Assembly: GCF_003217495.1 (NCBI RefSeq)
Contig: NZ_QJSW01000008.1
Location: 1-64,000, forward strand
DNA length: 64,000 bases
Direction of reading: 5' to 3'
Origin: Paenibacillus barcinonensis
Lineage (GTDB): Bacteria; Bacillota; Bacilli; Paenibacillales; Paenibacillaceae
The position numbers were made by a program, and so were the translations under genes. Position 1 is the stretch's first letter, and each line of letters begins with the position of its first letter. A model generated the notes under the pieces. That model searched no databases, was not told the DNA's origin, and worked only from the letters and a program-made list of their open reading frames with translations. This document shows positions 17,542 to 26,221 of the stretch, in pieces.

Positions 17542-18453
17542 ATGCATACAGTCTGGAAAGGCGCCATCAGTTTCGGTCTCGTTCATGTCCCGGTTAAAAT
17601 GTTCTCAGCCACCGAGGACAAGGATATCTCCATGCGATATATTCACAAGGTCTGCGGCAGTCCGCTCGCTTATGTTCGCCAGTGCCCCTCCTGTGAGGTG
17701 GATGTCCAGTGGGAAGAGATCACCAAAGGCTATGAATATGAAAAGGGTAAATTTGTTCTGTTCGAAAAAGAAGAACTGGAAGCATTAAATGAGTCCAGCA
17801 GCAAAACCATAACCATTCTGGATTTTGTAGACTTAACTGAAATTGACCCCATCTATTTTCAGAAAACCTATTATCTTTCTCCTGATCAGGCTGGAAGCAA
17901 CGCTTATCAGCTGCTGATGAACGCCATGCGAGACACAGGTAAAATCGGCATTGCCAAGGTCTCGATTCGCTCCAAAAGCAGTCTCGCCGCCATTCGTGTG
18001 CTGGAGAACTGTTTGGCGATGGAAACTATATTCTACCCGGACGAGATTCGCCCGGTATCCCAGGTCCCCAACCTTCCTGAAGTTCAGAATGTCAATGAAA
18101 AGGAACTGACCATGGCCAAGCTGTTAATCGACCAGTTATCCACACCATTTGAGCCTGACAAATACAATGATGATTACCGAACAAAGCTGCTTGATCTTAT
18201 TCAGCATAAGGTTGCTGGAGAAGAGATTAAGATTGCACCTGCAAAACCTGAAGCAAATGTCATGGATCTGATGGCTGCCCTTCAAGCCAGTATCGAAGCA
18301 GTTAAGCCCATTGCTGCAGACCCTGGTACAACGACGGCCAAGCCAAAAAAACGCACTCCGCGTAAAACAGCCACTCAAGCCGCTGCCGGGGGAGAAAACG
18401 ATGCAGCTGTCACACCCAAACGCAAGAAGGCATCCTCCAAGCCAAAAACATAA
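17542..18453 (+). CDS. ku: Non-homologous end joining protein Ku
   Basis: A 303-residue bacterial Ku, the homodimeric ring that threads onto DNA ends and recruits LigD. The start MHTVWKGAISFGLVHVPVK is canonical and preceded by AAAGGAG. The core Ku fold spans about 1-255; the C-terminal tail (about 270-303) is very rich in Lys/Arg/Ala/Pro (KPKKRTPRKT, PKRKKASSKPK), like the DNA-binding tails of other Ku proteins. It is transcribed divergently from sspH, and the ligase and polymerase genes follow 2.7 kb downstream on the same strand. Confidence 0.97.
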   Translation: MHTVWKGAISFGLVHVPVKMFSATEDKDISMRYIHKVCGSPLAYVRQCPSCEVDVQWEEITKGYEYEKGKFVLFEKEELEALNESSSKTITILDFVDLTEIDPIYFQKTYYLSPDQAGSNAYQLLMNAMRDTGKIGIAKVSIRSKSSLAAIRVLENCLAMETIFYPDEIRPVSQVPNLPEVQNVNEKELTMAKLLIDQLSTPFEPDKYNDDYRTKLLDLIQHKVAGEEIKIAPAKPEANVMDLMAALQASIEAVKPIAADPGTTTAKPKKRTPRKTATQAAAGGENDAAVTPKRKKASSKPKT

Positions 18454-18837
18454 TCCCCTCTATTCATAAGCAGGCTTGGGTCGGTAGCCTTGATACGTTT
18501 AACTCAACAAAAAAACATGGGACTTTCGCTTCCTTCCATTCGTGACTAAGTTTGTCGGCCCCGTAGCTGATGAGCTTTTTTTTGTGTTACTGCTTCGCAT
18601 CATAATAAACAAACACAAATCGTTAATTTAACACTGTTGTGAAAATTACGTTGACGAAAACAAGTTTATATTTTATATTAACTTATAAAAAGTAACTTAT
18701 TTATATTTATATAGCTTGATTTCAGCGTTTTCTTGTTATTTACTTGGCTGCTTTATACTCATTAGCTCGATTTTCACTTCATGCTTGCTTGATTCCGCAT
18801 TACATTAATCCAACTAAACATTCCGGGAGGAATTATT
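18454..18837. other. AT-rich spacer with promoter and repeat upstream of the VOC dioxygenase gene
   Basis: A weak AGCT-GATG-AGCT hairpin plus eight T residues (about 18568-18588) may terminate ku. A promoter and a tandem repeat follow (separate entries). No gene is seen. Confidence 0.5.
18651..18700 (+). promoter_or_regulatory. Promoter and tandem operator-like repeat of the VOC dioxygenase gene
   Basis: TTGACG (18651-18656), 17-base spacer, TATATT (18674-18679). Immediately downstream TAACTTAT occurs twice (18679-18686 and 18693-18700), 14 bases apart, overlapping the expected start of transcription. A repressor site is inferred. Confidence 0.6.
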
Positions 18838-19707
18838 ATGAGCGCCACTTATCAAATTCCAGCAACCACCCATCTGGGTGAAGTCAGTCTGAAAATTAGC
18901 AATCTGGAGCGTTCCATCCAGTTTTATACGGACGTTGTCGGCTTAAAGCTGCTGACAAGACAAGATCAAATCGCAACGATGACCGCAGACGGACATCATT
19001 CTCTTCTACGCCTTGAAGAGGTGAGCAACAGCATCACTTTGCCTGAACGCACTCATGCCGGCCTGTATCACTTTGCCATTCTTCTGCCTGACCGCAAGTC
19101 GCTTGGACTTGCGGTTCGTAACCTCGTAGCTTCAGGCATAGACATTGGTCAAGGAGATCATCTGGTGAGTGAAGCCTTCTATATTTCCGATCCTGACCTG
19201 AACGGAATTGAAATCTACACCGACCGCCCACGTGACACGTGGAGACGTGATGCAGATAATAATTACATCATGGCCAGTGATCCCGTCGATGTACAAAGTC
19301 TGTTTGATCTTTCAGCAGACGCAATCTGGAGTGGCCTGCCTGCTGGCACGGTGATTGGTCATGTTCATTTTCACGTTCGCAGTCTGGAAGAAGCACGCAG
19401 CTTCTATTCAGGCGTTCTGGGATTTGATGTTGTAGGCAACTTCGCCAACATGTCTGCATTATTCATATCTGCGGGCGGTTACCATCACCATCTCGGGCTG
19501 AACATCTGGGCAGGGGTGAATGCTCCGATTAATCCTGTCAACGCTACAGGCATCGACTATTTCACCATTGTTTACGCCCATGCCCATGAAGCTGAGCAAG
19601 CAGCACAGCGTTTGCTTGCATCAGGCGTTGAGATTAGCCGTGACGGTGAAACCTGGTATGCAACTGATCCACAGAATATCCGCATTCGCCTGATTGCTGA
19701 AGCGTAA
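18838..19707 (+). CDS. VOC-family ring-cleavage dioxygenase (CatE-like)
   Basis: A 289-residue protein with two vicinal-oxygen-chelate modules (about 10-125 and 170-285). Blocks such as LYHFAILLPDRKSLG, the segment ending GIEIYTDRP, VIGHVHFHV and AGGYHHHLGLNIW match the B. subtilis catechol 2,3-dioxygenase CatE as I recall it. Predicted metal ligands include a His in each module (GHVHFHV, YHHHLG) and a Glu. The substrate may be catechol or another ring; this is not decided by sequence. The ATG follows GGGAGGA. Confidence 0.88.
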   Translation: MSATYQIPATTHLGEVSLKISNLERSIQFYTDVVGLKLLTRQDQIATMTADGHHSLLRLEEVSNSITLPERTHAGLYHFAILLPDRKSLGLAVRNLVASGIDIGQGDHLVSEAFYISDPDLNGIEIYTDRPRDTWRRDADNNYIMASDPVDVQSLFDLSADAIWSGLPAGTVIGHVHFHVRSLEEARSFYSGVLGFDVVGNFANMSALFISAGGYHHHLGLNIWAGVNAPINPVNATGIDYFTIVYAHAHEAEQAAQRLLASGVEISRDGETWYATDPQNIRIRLIAEA

Positions 19708-19851
19708 GCTGCGACCTGCTACTACGCAAGGCACACGTTTCATCGCCGTAATCAAGGCAGACAGCGACATCTATATACGCAATCTCCTGCTCGTTACTGA
19801 CATCTGCTTTATTCTAAACCTGTTTCCTGTCACCACAGGTTACAGCCAAAC

Positions 19852-19910
19852 AAGCCTGACCCTCATCTCTAACAAGCATTATGCAGAGAATGAGCGGATC
19901 AGGCTTTTTT
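19852..19910 (+). terminator. Terminator after the VOC dioxygenase gene
   Basis: AAGCCTGA(C) and (A)TCAGGCTT arms with further inner pairing (CTC..GAG), followed by TTTTTT. Confidence 0.75.
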
Positions 19911-19985
19911 CTATGCAATTGATAAAAATCAAAATATTGGCACATCCTAACCTCCAGACCATGATCGATGAAGGAGATTTTTCGA

Positions 19986-21083
19986 ATGATTGAAAAGGGA
20001 CGTTTGACCGTCAGGCAGCTCGCTTCGCTCATGTTCCTTTGCACAATTGGGGAGCAGATTCTTGTCTTCCCTTCCATGATCACATCTTATGCCCAGCAAG
20101 ATGCCTGGATATCCTCTTTAGTTGGCGTTGCAGGAGGAACTGGCGTGCTCATGATCATGCTGGCTGTCTATAATATCAACCCGCGACTGAATCTGATTGA
20201 ACATGTGCTTCGAATTTTGGGTCCATGGATTGGAGCAAGCGTTAGTGTGTTCTATCTTTTTTATTTTCTGATCAGCTCATCAACTTTTATCCGTGAAATG
20301 GGCGATTTTGTGGGGTCAGAAATATTGAAAAATTCACCGTTATGGGCGCTGCATCTAACGTTTATCTTCGCGCTCGCATGGGGGCTGCATTCGGGGCTGT
20401 CTAACATCGGCAGAACAGGAGAAGCTTTTTTACCTCTGGTCGTTCTATTCTTGATCATTCTAGTGCTCTGCCTGTTGCCCAAAGCAGAACTTGAGAACGT
20501 GAAGCCCGTTCTTGGACAGGGTCTTCTTAGCCCCTTCAAAGGTTTTATTGCCGTGTTAACCTATCCGTACTGTGAAATGTGCATTTTCATGATGATCTTG
20601 CCCTACACCGAGCGTAGACCCCATCTGAAAAGAGATTTTCTGCTCATGGGTATGATTGGCGGTTTATTGCTAACGCTAACATTAAGTATATGTCTGCTCG
20701 TCATGGGGCCATTTATGACACAGCATAACTGGTTTACCTCCTTCAATCTGTCCCGAATGATTAACATCGGAAATTTTCTGCAACGGATTGAAGCCATTAT
20801 GGCTTCCGTCTGGGTCATCGCTGTTTTTTTCAAATCAGTGCTCTTCTTTTACAGCTTTGCACTAGGCTTGGCTCATCTGTTTCGATTGTGCAGCTACCGG
20901 ATTTTGATTCTGCCAAGTTCACTGCTTATATTAGCCCTCTCTATACTGATTTCACCAAATGAAACCTTCTATCTGAAAGTGATCATTCCGTACTGGATTG
21001 ACTGGGACCTGACCTGCGGAATTTTTCTGCCATTGCTGCTGTTGCTGATCCATCATATGAAACTTCGCCCGCAAAAACATTAA
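19986..21083 (+). CDS. Spore germination permease, GerAB/GerKB type
   Basis: A 365-residue, about ten-helix membrane protein of the endospore germination permease branch of the APC superfamily. The N terminus (GRLTVRQLASLMFLCTIGEQILVFPS) carries the typical pattern of GerAB proteins. GerAB subunits sit in the spore inner membrane and help sense germinants with GerAA and GerAC. No gerA- or gerC-type gene lies next to it, so it is an orphan. The ATG at 19986 is chosen because AAGGAG is 10 bases before it; another ATG six codons upstream overlaps that site. It separates ku from ligD genes. Confidence 0.9.
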   Translation: MIEKGRLTVRQLASLMFLCTIGEQILVFPSMITSYAQQDAWISSLVGVAGGTGVLMIMLAVYNINPRLNLIEHVLRILGPWIGASVSVFYLFYFLISSSTFIREMGDFVGSEILKNSPLWALHLTFIFALAWGLHSGLSNIGRTGEAFLPLVVLFLIILVLCLLPKAELENVKPVLGQGLLSPFKGFIAVLTYPYCEMCIFMMILPYTERRPHLKRDFLLMGMIGGLLLTLTLSICLLVMGPFMTQHNWFTSFNLSRMINIGNFLQRIEAIMASVWVIAVFFKSVLFFYSFALGLAHLFRLCSYRILILPSSLLILALSILISPNETFYLKVIIPYWIDWDLTCGIFLPLLLLLIHHMKLRPQKH

Positions 21084-21141
21084 CCCCTCCACGTACTCAC
21101 GTTTGACTCTAATCAGGCAGCCGTTAAGGAAAGGAGTAGTC

Positions 21142-22092
21142 ATGTTGAAACCCATTATTCCGTTTGAACCAGTATCTCGAGACATACTGCCTTCAGGTTC
21201 ACAGTGGGTTGCTCAGATTAAGTGGGATGGTGTACGTATGCTGGCCTATGAGAACGGACAGAAGCTGCAGCTGGTGAATCGGAGATTACATAACCGAACA
21301 GTGCAATATCCCGAACTGGTACAGCCGCGCAGCCTGTGCTCCGCCTCCTCTTATATTCTCGACGGAGAGATTATAGCGCTAGATCCAAATACAGGACGGC
21401 CTTCCTTTTATCATGTGCTTCGTCGGGATCGCATGAGCAAGCCGGATGGAATTACACAAGCCGTGCATCAGATTCCGATCACTTATATGGTGTTTGATAT
21501 TCTCTTTCATGATGGGAAATGGGTTACAGATCAGCCGCTGGCTTCACGTCAGAAATTGCTGCATGAGGTGCTCTGTACAGGCAAACATGTGCAGGAAGTG
21601 ACGAACTCACCGGATGCCGCTGCCCTGCTCACGGTCATGAGGCAACATCAGATGGAGGGCATCGTGATGAAGGACCTCAACAGCACCTACGGAATTCATG
21701 GAAAAGATGCACGCTGGCAGAAGGTCAAAATCATGCATGACCTCTACGCCATGATCGGAGGGGTGACGTATCGCAGCGGAATTGTCAATGCCGTGGCTGT
21801 TGGTGTATATGATGGACCTCGTTTTATCTATATCGGTCATGTTGGAACGGGCAAGCTGAACTCCACCAGCTGGCGCGAGCTCACAGCACAGATCCAGCCG
21901 CTCATTACAAATGACAGGCCCTTCTACAACACTCCTGAACGCAGTGCAGAGACAACCTGGATTACACCTCGGCTTGGCCTCAAGGTGCAGTATATGGAGC
22001 TGACTCATCATCGTACACTGCGACATCCCAGCATTCAGACCTTTGCCGACGTGAATCCTGAAGATTGCCCGATAAGCCAGCTCGAACATTAA
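21142..22092 (+). CDS. ligD: ATP-dependent DNA ligase, LigD ligase module as a separate protein
   Basis: A 316-residue ligase. The nucleotidyl-lysine motif I is IKWDGVR with Lys27; motif III is YMVFDILFHD, motif IV EGIVMKD and motif V near residues 190-195 (RWQKVK). The C-terminal OB-fold (about 200-310) carries GVYDGPRFIYIGHVGTGK. This corresponds to the ligase module of bacterial NHEJ LigD without a polymerase or nuclease domain. AAGGAG precedes the ATG. It follows the germination gene by 58 bases and precedes the polymerase gene, so the three are probably transcribed together. Confidence 0.95.
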   Translation: MLKPIIPFEPVSRDILPSGSQWVAQIKWDGVRMLAYENGQKLQLVNRRLHNRTVQYPELVQPRSLCSASSYILDGEIIALDPNTGRPSFYHVLRRDRMSKPDGITQAVHQIPITYMVFDILFHDGKWVTDQPLASRQKLLHEVLCTGKHVQEVTNSPDAAALLTVMRQHQMEGIVMKDLNSTYGIHGKDARWQKVKIMHDLYAMIGGVTYRSGIVNAVAVGVYDGPRFIYIGHVGTGKLNSTSWRELTAQIQPLITNDRPFYNTPERSAETTWITPRLGLKVQYMELTHHRTLRHPSIQTFADVNPEDCPISQLEH

Positions 22093-22181
22093 GCTATCGG
22101 AGGTAGTCCGCCCAGCAGCTCTGACCTCTGTACGTTCACTTTGTTCATTTACGAATCGCTCAATAAACAGGAGGTGCTTCT

Positions 22182-23072
22182 ATGCCACAAAAAGTTACAG
22201 GCTCCATTATGGTTGAGGGCGTGGAACTCACCGTCACCAATCCAGACAAGCTGTTATGGCCGGAAGCTGGCGTTACCAAAGCCATCTATCTGCAAAAGCT
22301 GGCCGCGCTGGCTCCGTATCTGCTGACATATACACGCAACCGCTTGCTGACAACCATTCGATATCCACATGGCGTGGGAGGAACGTTCTTCTATCAAAAG
22401 AACGCACCTGAGCCTGTTCCTGATTTTGTGCACACGCAGAACTATGAAGGCATCCGATACATCGTCATGAATGAGCTGCCTCAGCTGCTCTGGCTCGGAA
22501 ACCTGGCTGCTCTTGAATTCCACCCTTCACTACATGCCATCAACAGCGCACTTCCATGTGAGTGGATGATTGATCTGGACCCTTCCGTGGAGCACGAGCC
22601 CCGAATCATGCAGGCCGCATTCATTGTAGGCGAGACATTATCCTCGCTCGGACTGCAATCCATTCCGAAAACATCCGGTGCCACAGGCGTTCAGATCATT
22701 GTGCCCGTTACCCCCGGCGTAACATTTGATGAATTGCGAGATATCGGTTACTTTGTCGGCAAGTATGTCACACAAAAGCATCCGGAATTATTTACACTGG
22801 AACGGCTGAAAAAGGAGCGCGGAAATCGAATCTATTTTGATTATCTGCAGCATTACGGTGGCAAAACGCTCGCCTCCCCCTACACACCTCGTGCCAAGCC
22901 AGGAGGGACCGTCTCCACCCCGCTGACCTGGGATGAGGTACGCCGTGATGTCTCCATTCAGGATTATCACTTGATGAATATTATTGAACGTCTGGACCTT
23001 GTTGGCGATCTGATCGCAACTGTTCCTCCGCAGCGGGTGGAGCTGATTCTGAAACATCTGAAGAAAAAATAG
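22182..23072 (+). CDS. ligD: NHEJ DNA polymerase/primase, LigD polymerase module as a separate protein
   Basis: A 296-residue archaeo-eukaryotic primase-like polymerase that fills gaps and adds nucleotides at breaks. Catalytic acidic pair CEWMIDLDPS near residues 126-135 and the third acidic position in KKERGNRIYFDYLQ are visible; SGATGVQIIVPV matches the SGxxGxH-type motif, with Gln where His is common. AGGAGG precedes the ATG. In B. subtilis LigD the ligase and polymerase are fused; here they are separate, ligase first. Confidence 0.95.
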   Translation: MPQKVTGSIMVEGVELTVTNPDKLLWPEAGVTKAIYLQKLAALAPYLLTYTRNRLLTTIRYPHGVGGTFFYQKNAPEPVPDFVHTQNYEGIRYIVMNELPQLLWLGNLAALEFHPSLHAINSALPCEWMIDLDPSVEHEPRIMQAAFIVGETLSSLGLQSIPKTSGATGVQIIVPVTPGVTFDELRDIGYFVGKYVTQKHPELFTLERLKKERGNRIYFDYLQHYGGKTLASPYTPRAKPGGTVSTPLTWDEVRRDVSIQDYHLMNIIERLDLVGDLIATVPPQRVELILKHLKKK

Positions 23073-24057
23073 CCGATACCCTGTCACTCAGGATACCGGC
23101 TATTTGCATACACATATGAATCATGATGACCAAGAAAGGAATCTCTAGTGGATACCTTTTTTTCTTGAAACGTCCGCCCTTCACATCGTGAATGTTACCG
23201 ATCGCTACGAAAGCCTGCGGGTCCCAATCCTCAACAATGGTCTTCAGCTTGGCTTCTTCCAGACGAGTAATGACAACAAAGATAATTTTCTTCTCATCTC
23301 CGCTGAAACCACCCTCTCCGTCCAGATACGTTACTCCACGTCCCAAACGATCCGTCAATGCCGAACCAATGTCACGATATTTCTCACTAATGATCCATAC
23401 CGACTTGGACTGATCCAGCCCCTCATTCACGATATCAATCATCTTCATCGCAATATAATAAGCAATCATGGAATACAAAGCGTTCGGCCAGCCGAATACA
23501 AATCCGGCACCCGCAAAGATAAATACGTTAATAATCAGAACGATCTGTCCGACAGACAGCGGTGACTTCTCACTGAACAGAATTGCTACAATCTCCGTGC
23601 CGTCAAGTGAACCGCCAGAACGAATCACAAGGCCTACCCCTACACCCAGAATCAATCCACCAAATACAGCGCCGAGAAGCGGCTCACCCGGTGTAAGTGC
23701 CGGAACATCGTGGAGTAGAGATGTCCCGATGGACATCACAACAATCCCGAGTAATGTGGATAGCGCAAACGTCTTGCCGATCTGCTTGTAACCCAGAATC
23801 AGAAACGGCAGATTGAGCAGTGTCAGAAATATCCCCAGCGGCAGATGGGTAAGCTCTGACACCATAATCGAGATGCCCGTGATGCCACCATCAATAACGC
23901 CATTTGGCACAAGGAATACTTCAAGCGATACAGCCATGAGCGCAGCACCAACCAGGATCATGACGATACGCTGCAAAAACTTCAGCGTGAACACCGAGCT
24001 TCTGACGCCGCGGTCAGCTTGCTTGGCTGTTAATTCTTTCACCGTTACATTGGACAT
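22981..24057 (-). CDS. YitT-family membrane protein with DUF2179 domain (C terminus apparently frameshifted)
   Basis: A 358-residue reading: five to six membrane helices (about 28-215) followed by the cytoplasmic DUF2179 domain (about 220-300). Function of the family is not established. Homologues as I know them end at a GGRFKKKxIH-type terminus. Here an A7 run (minus strand, 23163-23157) gives GGRFKKKRYPLEI and a further ~56 residues that run through the terminator and antisense over ligD-pol. With six A residues the frame reads GGRFKKKGIH and stops at 23145 (303 residues). The true protein probably ends there; see findings. Confidence 0.9.
   Translation of the reverse strand: MSNVTVKELTAKQADRGVRSSVFTLKFLQRIVMILVGAALMAVSLEVFLVPNGVIDGGITGISIMVSELTHLPLGIFLTLLNLPFLILGYKQIGKTFALSTLLGIVVMSIGTSLLHDVPALTPGEPLLGAVFGGLILGVGVGLVIRSGGSLDGTEIVAILFSEKSPLSVGQIVLIINVFIFAGAGFVFGWPNALYSMIAYYIAMKMIDIVNEGLDQSKSVWIISEKYRDIGSALTDRLGRGVTYLDGEGGFSGDEKKIIFVVITRLEEAKLKTIVEDWDPQAFVAIGNIHDVKGGRFKKKRYPLEIPFLVIMIHMCMQIAGILSDRVSAIFSSDVSESAPPAAEEQLRSDRQQGPDVQ
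23070..23103. terminator. Bidirectional terminator between ligD-pol and the YitT gene
   Basis: TAGCCG.. and ..CGGCTA arms with an imperfect inner ATACC/GGATAC pairing. It lies at the ligD-pol stop and 42 bases beyond the expected YitT stop at 23145. Confidence 0.65.
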
Positions 24058-24413
24058 GGTATCCCCCCCGTAAAATCAGAATGTGAATCCATTTTATATA
24101 TCCATTAAATGACTCCACGGGGTAATTCCATGTAGAAAACGAGCAGCGCTTGATTCTGCATGTACTCTAACCCAACAGCCAAACGGGGCATCTAAAGGCG
24201 ATATAAAATAGATTCAAGATGTACTTCTTGCCGGATCACACTTCCAAAAGAGAGCAAAAGGGAGCCTGTTTTCCCGCAGACTCCCCTCCTTCGCCAAGAC
24301 ATGATTTATATAACTATTATATCATAAAAGATCAAACTAGAGCAAAATAGTTAGCAAAAAGAAGATAAATTCTCAAAAAGTGAATTTATCTTCGGAAATC
24401 TGCCCTAAATCGG
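24058..24413. other. Spacer between cls and the YitT gene
   Basis: This holds the YitT promoter region and, at 24251-24286, the cls terminator (separate entry). No gene is seen. Confidence 0.5.
24251..24286 (-). terminator. Terminator of the cardiolipin synthase gene
   Basis: GGGAG(C)CTG and CAG(A)CTCCC arms; the minus strand continues TTTTGCTCTCTTTT. Confidence 0.65.
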
Positions 24414-25853
24414 CTAAAGAAGCGGAGAAAGCATGCGAGAAAGCATTTCAGCCCCTTTTTGCCAGCGTGAGCGATGTTGAAATTGTTGTGTATCAATCTG
24501 ACTGCATTCCTCCAAATCACGTTCAAAATCCTCAAGCAGACGATGAATCGAAGAGCTTTCGAACAATACAGCCGTTAATTCAAAGTTACAGAAGAAGCTG
24601 CGCATATCCATGTTCGCTGTACCTACCGTGGCCAGCAGCTCATCCACAATCATCACTTTGGCATGAACAAAGCCCTTTCTGTATTGATAGAACTTTACCC
24701 CGGCTCGCAGCAGCTCTTCAAGGTAGGATAGTGATGCCAGGTGCACCAGCTTCGAATCCGATTCGTATGGAATAATAATGCGTACATCCACCCCGCTGAC
24801 CGCAGCCGTTTTGAGAGCCTCATACAGAGCAGGGTCAGGAATGAAGTACGGCGTCGTAATGTAGATTCGCTCACAAGCAACCGATATCGCCCCAAAACAC
24901 ATTTCCTGAATCGCATCCCAATCCTGATCGGGTCCACTCGCCAGAATCTGGATACGCTCTCCTCCACTGCAAATATGCGGCGGAAACAATTCTGCAAGCT
25001 GCGGCTCCGTAATTCGTTTTCCCGAGGCCAGCTTCCAGTCATTAAGAAACGTGCTTTGCAGGAAATAAACTGCATCTCCTTCAATCTGTACATGGGTATC
25101 TCTCCAGAAGCCCACCTTCGGATATTGCCCCAAATAGTCATCTCCCACGTTAATCCCGCCAACAAAACCCACCTTGCCATCCACCACCACAATTTTACGG
25201 TGGTTACGGTAATTAACCCGGCGATCAATCGTTGCAATGAGCGGTGGCAGGAAAAAATGAAACTCCACACCTGCGTCATAAAGCTTGCGAATAAAACTCC
25301 AGCTCATGTTGTGGCTGCCGAGTCCATCGCAGATGAATCGCACCTTGACCCCCTCCTGCGCTTTGCGAATCATCACATCTTGAAAGCGGGTCCCGATGAC
25401 ATCATCTCGGAAAATATAAAACTCGACATGCAGATGATGCTCAGCCTTCTCCATCTCCCTTAACATGGCTGCAAATGCCTCTTCGCCATTAGTTAGCACT
25501 TTACTCCGATTACAGCCTGTAATGGGGCTCTCGGACAGATGAGAGAGCAGATTAAACAGTCGATGCTGATGGTCATACCTGTCTCCAGGCATCTGGGCAA
25601 TATCATCGACAATGTGTGCCTGCTTCCAGATCGTTTCGCGCATCTCCCGAAAGATTCGTGACCCGCCCTTGCGAAGCTTTTTTCGTTTGCTATAGTCCTG
25701 AGCTACGAAATAATACACGACGAACCCGACCAGAGGCACGCAAAACAATATAAACAACCACGCCACCGCTTTAGCCGGATTACGAAATTCGAACAACAGA
25801 ATTGTGGCAGCCTGAAAAATAAATACAACTAAAATGATGACCAGCCAAAACAT
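24414..25853 (-). CDS. cls: Cardiolipin synthase, phospholipase D family
   Basis: A 479-residue membrane enzyme that joins two phosphatidylglycerol molecules to cardiolipin and glycerol. There are two N-terminal membrane segments (3-22 and 31-50) and two HKD motifs: NHRKIVVVDGKVGFVGG near residue 217 and HAKVMIVDELLATVGTANMD near residue 397. Length and architecture are those of bacterial ClsA-type enzymes. It is monocistronic, with its own terminator. Confidence 0.96.
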   Translation of the reverse strand: MFWLVIILVVFIFQAATILLFEFRNPAKAVAWLFILFCVPLVGFVVYYFVAQDYSKRKKLRKGGSRIFREMRETIWKQAHIVDDIAQMPGDRYDHQHRLFNLLSHLSESPITGCNRSKVLTNGEEAFAAMLREMEKAEHHLHVEFYIFRDDVIGTRFQDVMIRKAQEGVKVRFICDGLGSHNMSWSFIRKLYDAGVEFHFFLPPLIATIDRRVNYRNHRKIVVVDGKVGFVGGINVGDDYLGQYPKVGFWRDTHVQIEGDAVYFLQSTFLNDWKLASGKRITEPQLAELFPPHICSGGERIQILASGPDQDWDAIQEMCFGAISVACERIYITTPYFIPDPALYEALKTAAVSGVDVRIIIPYESDSKLVHLASLSYLEELLRAGVKFYQYRKGFVHAKVMIVDELLATVGTANMDMRSFFCNFELTAVLFESSSIHRLLEDFERDLEECSQIDTQQFQHRSRWQKGAEMLSRMLSPLL

Positions 25854-26221
25854 GTGGCTCCCCCTCTATGTCATACTTTCTGAAACCCTCTCATCCATAA
25901 CGTCAAGCATTTTCGGCCTGTGTAGCTATCCTTTCATGGATCGTCATGCCGCGCTTTCATTTTAACCAGCTTTGACGATATTGCATACAGCTAATCATAC
26001 ATACCCCATGAAGGGATTATCCGTAACGGATGATTAGATAAAAAATTACATACCCCGCCTTCTCGTCCCCTGAAATCGGCAATAAAACCTTGTGGATGCG
26101 ACGTTTTGCCTGCTTCCCCCTTCCAGACTCTTCCTCTTTTCTCCGGGAAAGGTGGTCTTCTTACGTAAAATTAGATATAATACTCGTTAAAACTTATGAC
26201 TTAAAAGGAGAAGAGTAGTGA
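25854..26221. other. Divergent promoter region between cls and the CorC-like gene
   Basis: A TATAAT at 26176-26181 probably belongs to the plus-strand gene, though no clear -35 is seen. A small ATCCGTAACGGAT hairpin lies near 26018. No gene or recognised RNA element is seen. Confidence 0.45.

Noticed and set aside
18136-18144. Single perfect DnaA box inside ku (others at 34615-34623 and 58962-58970)
   Set aside because: Isolated copies within coding sequences are compatible with chance; no second box is nearby.
22981-23144. C-terminal tail of the YitT protein as a genuine extra domain
   Set aside because: It is encoded across a terminator hairpin and antisense to ligD-pol, and removing one A restores the family's usual end.
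24380-24775. 131-codon plus-strand frame at the 3' end of cls
   Set aside because: Antisense to conserved cls sequence including its second HKD region; no domain seen.
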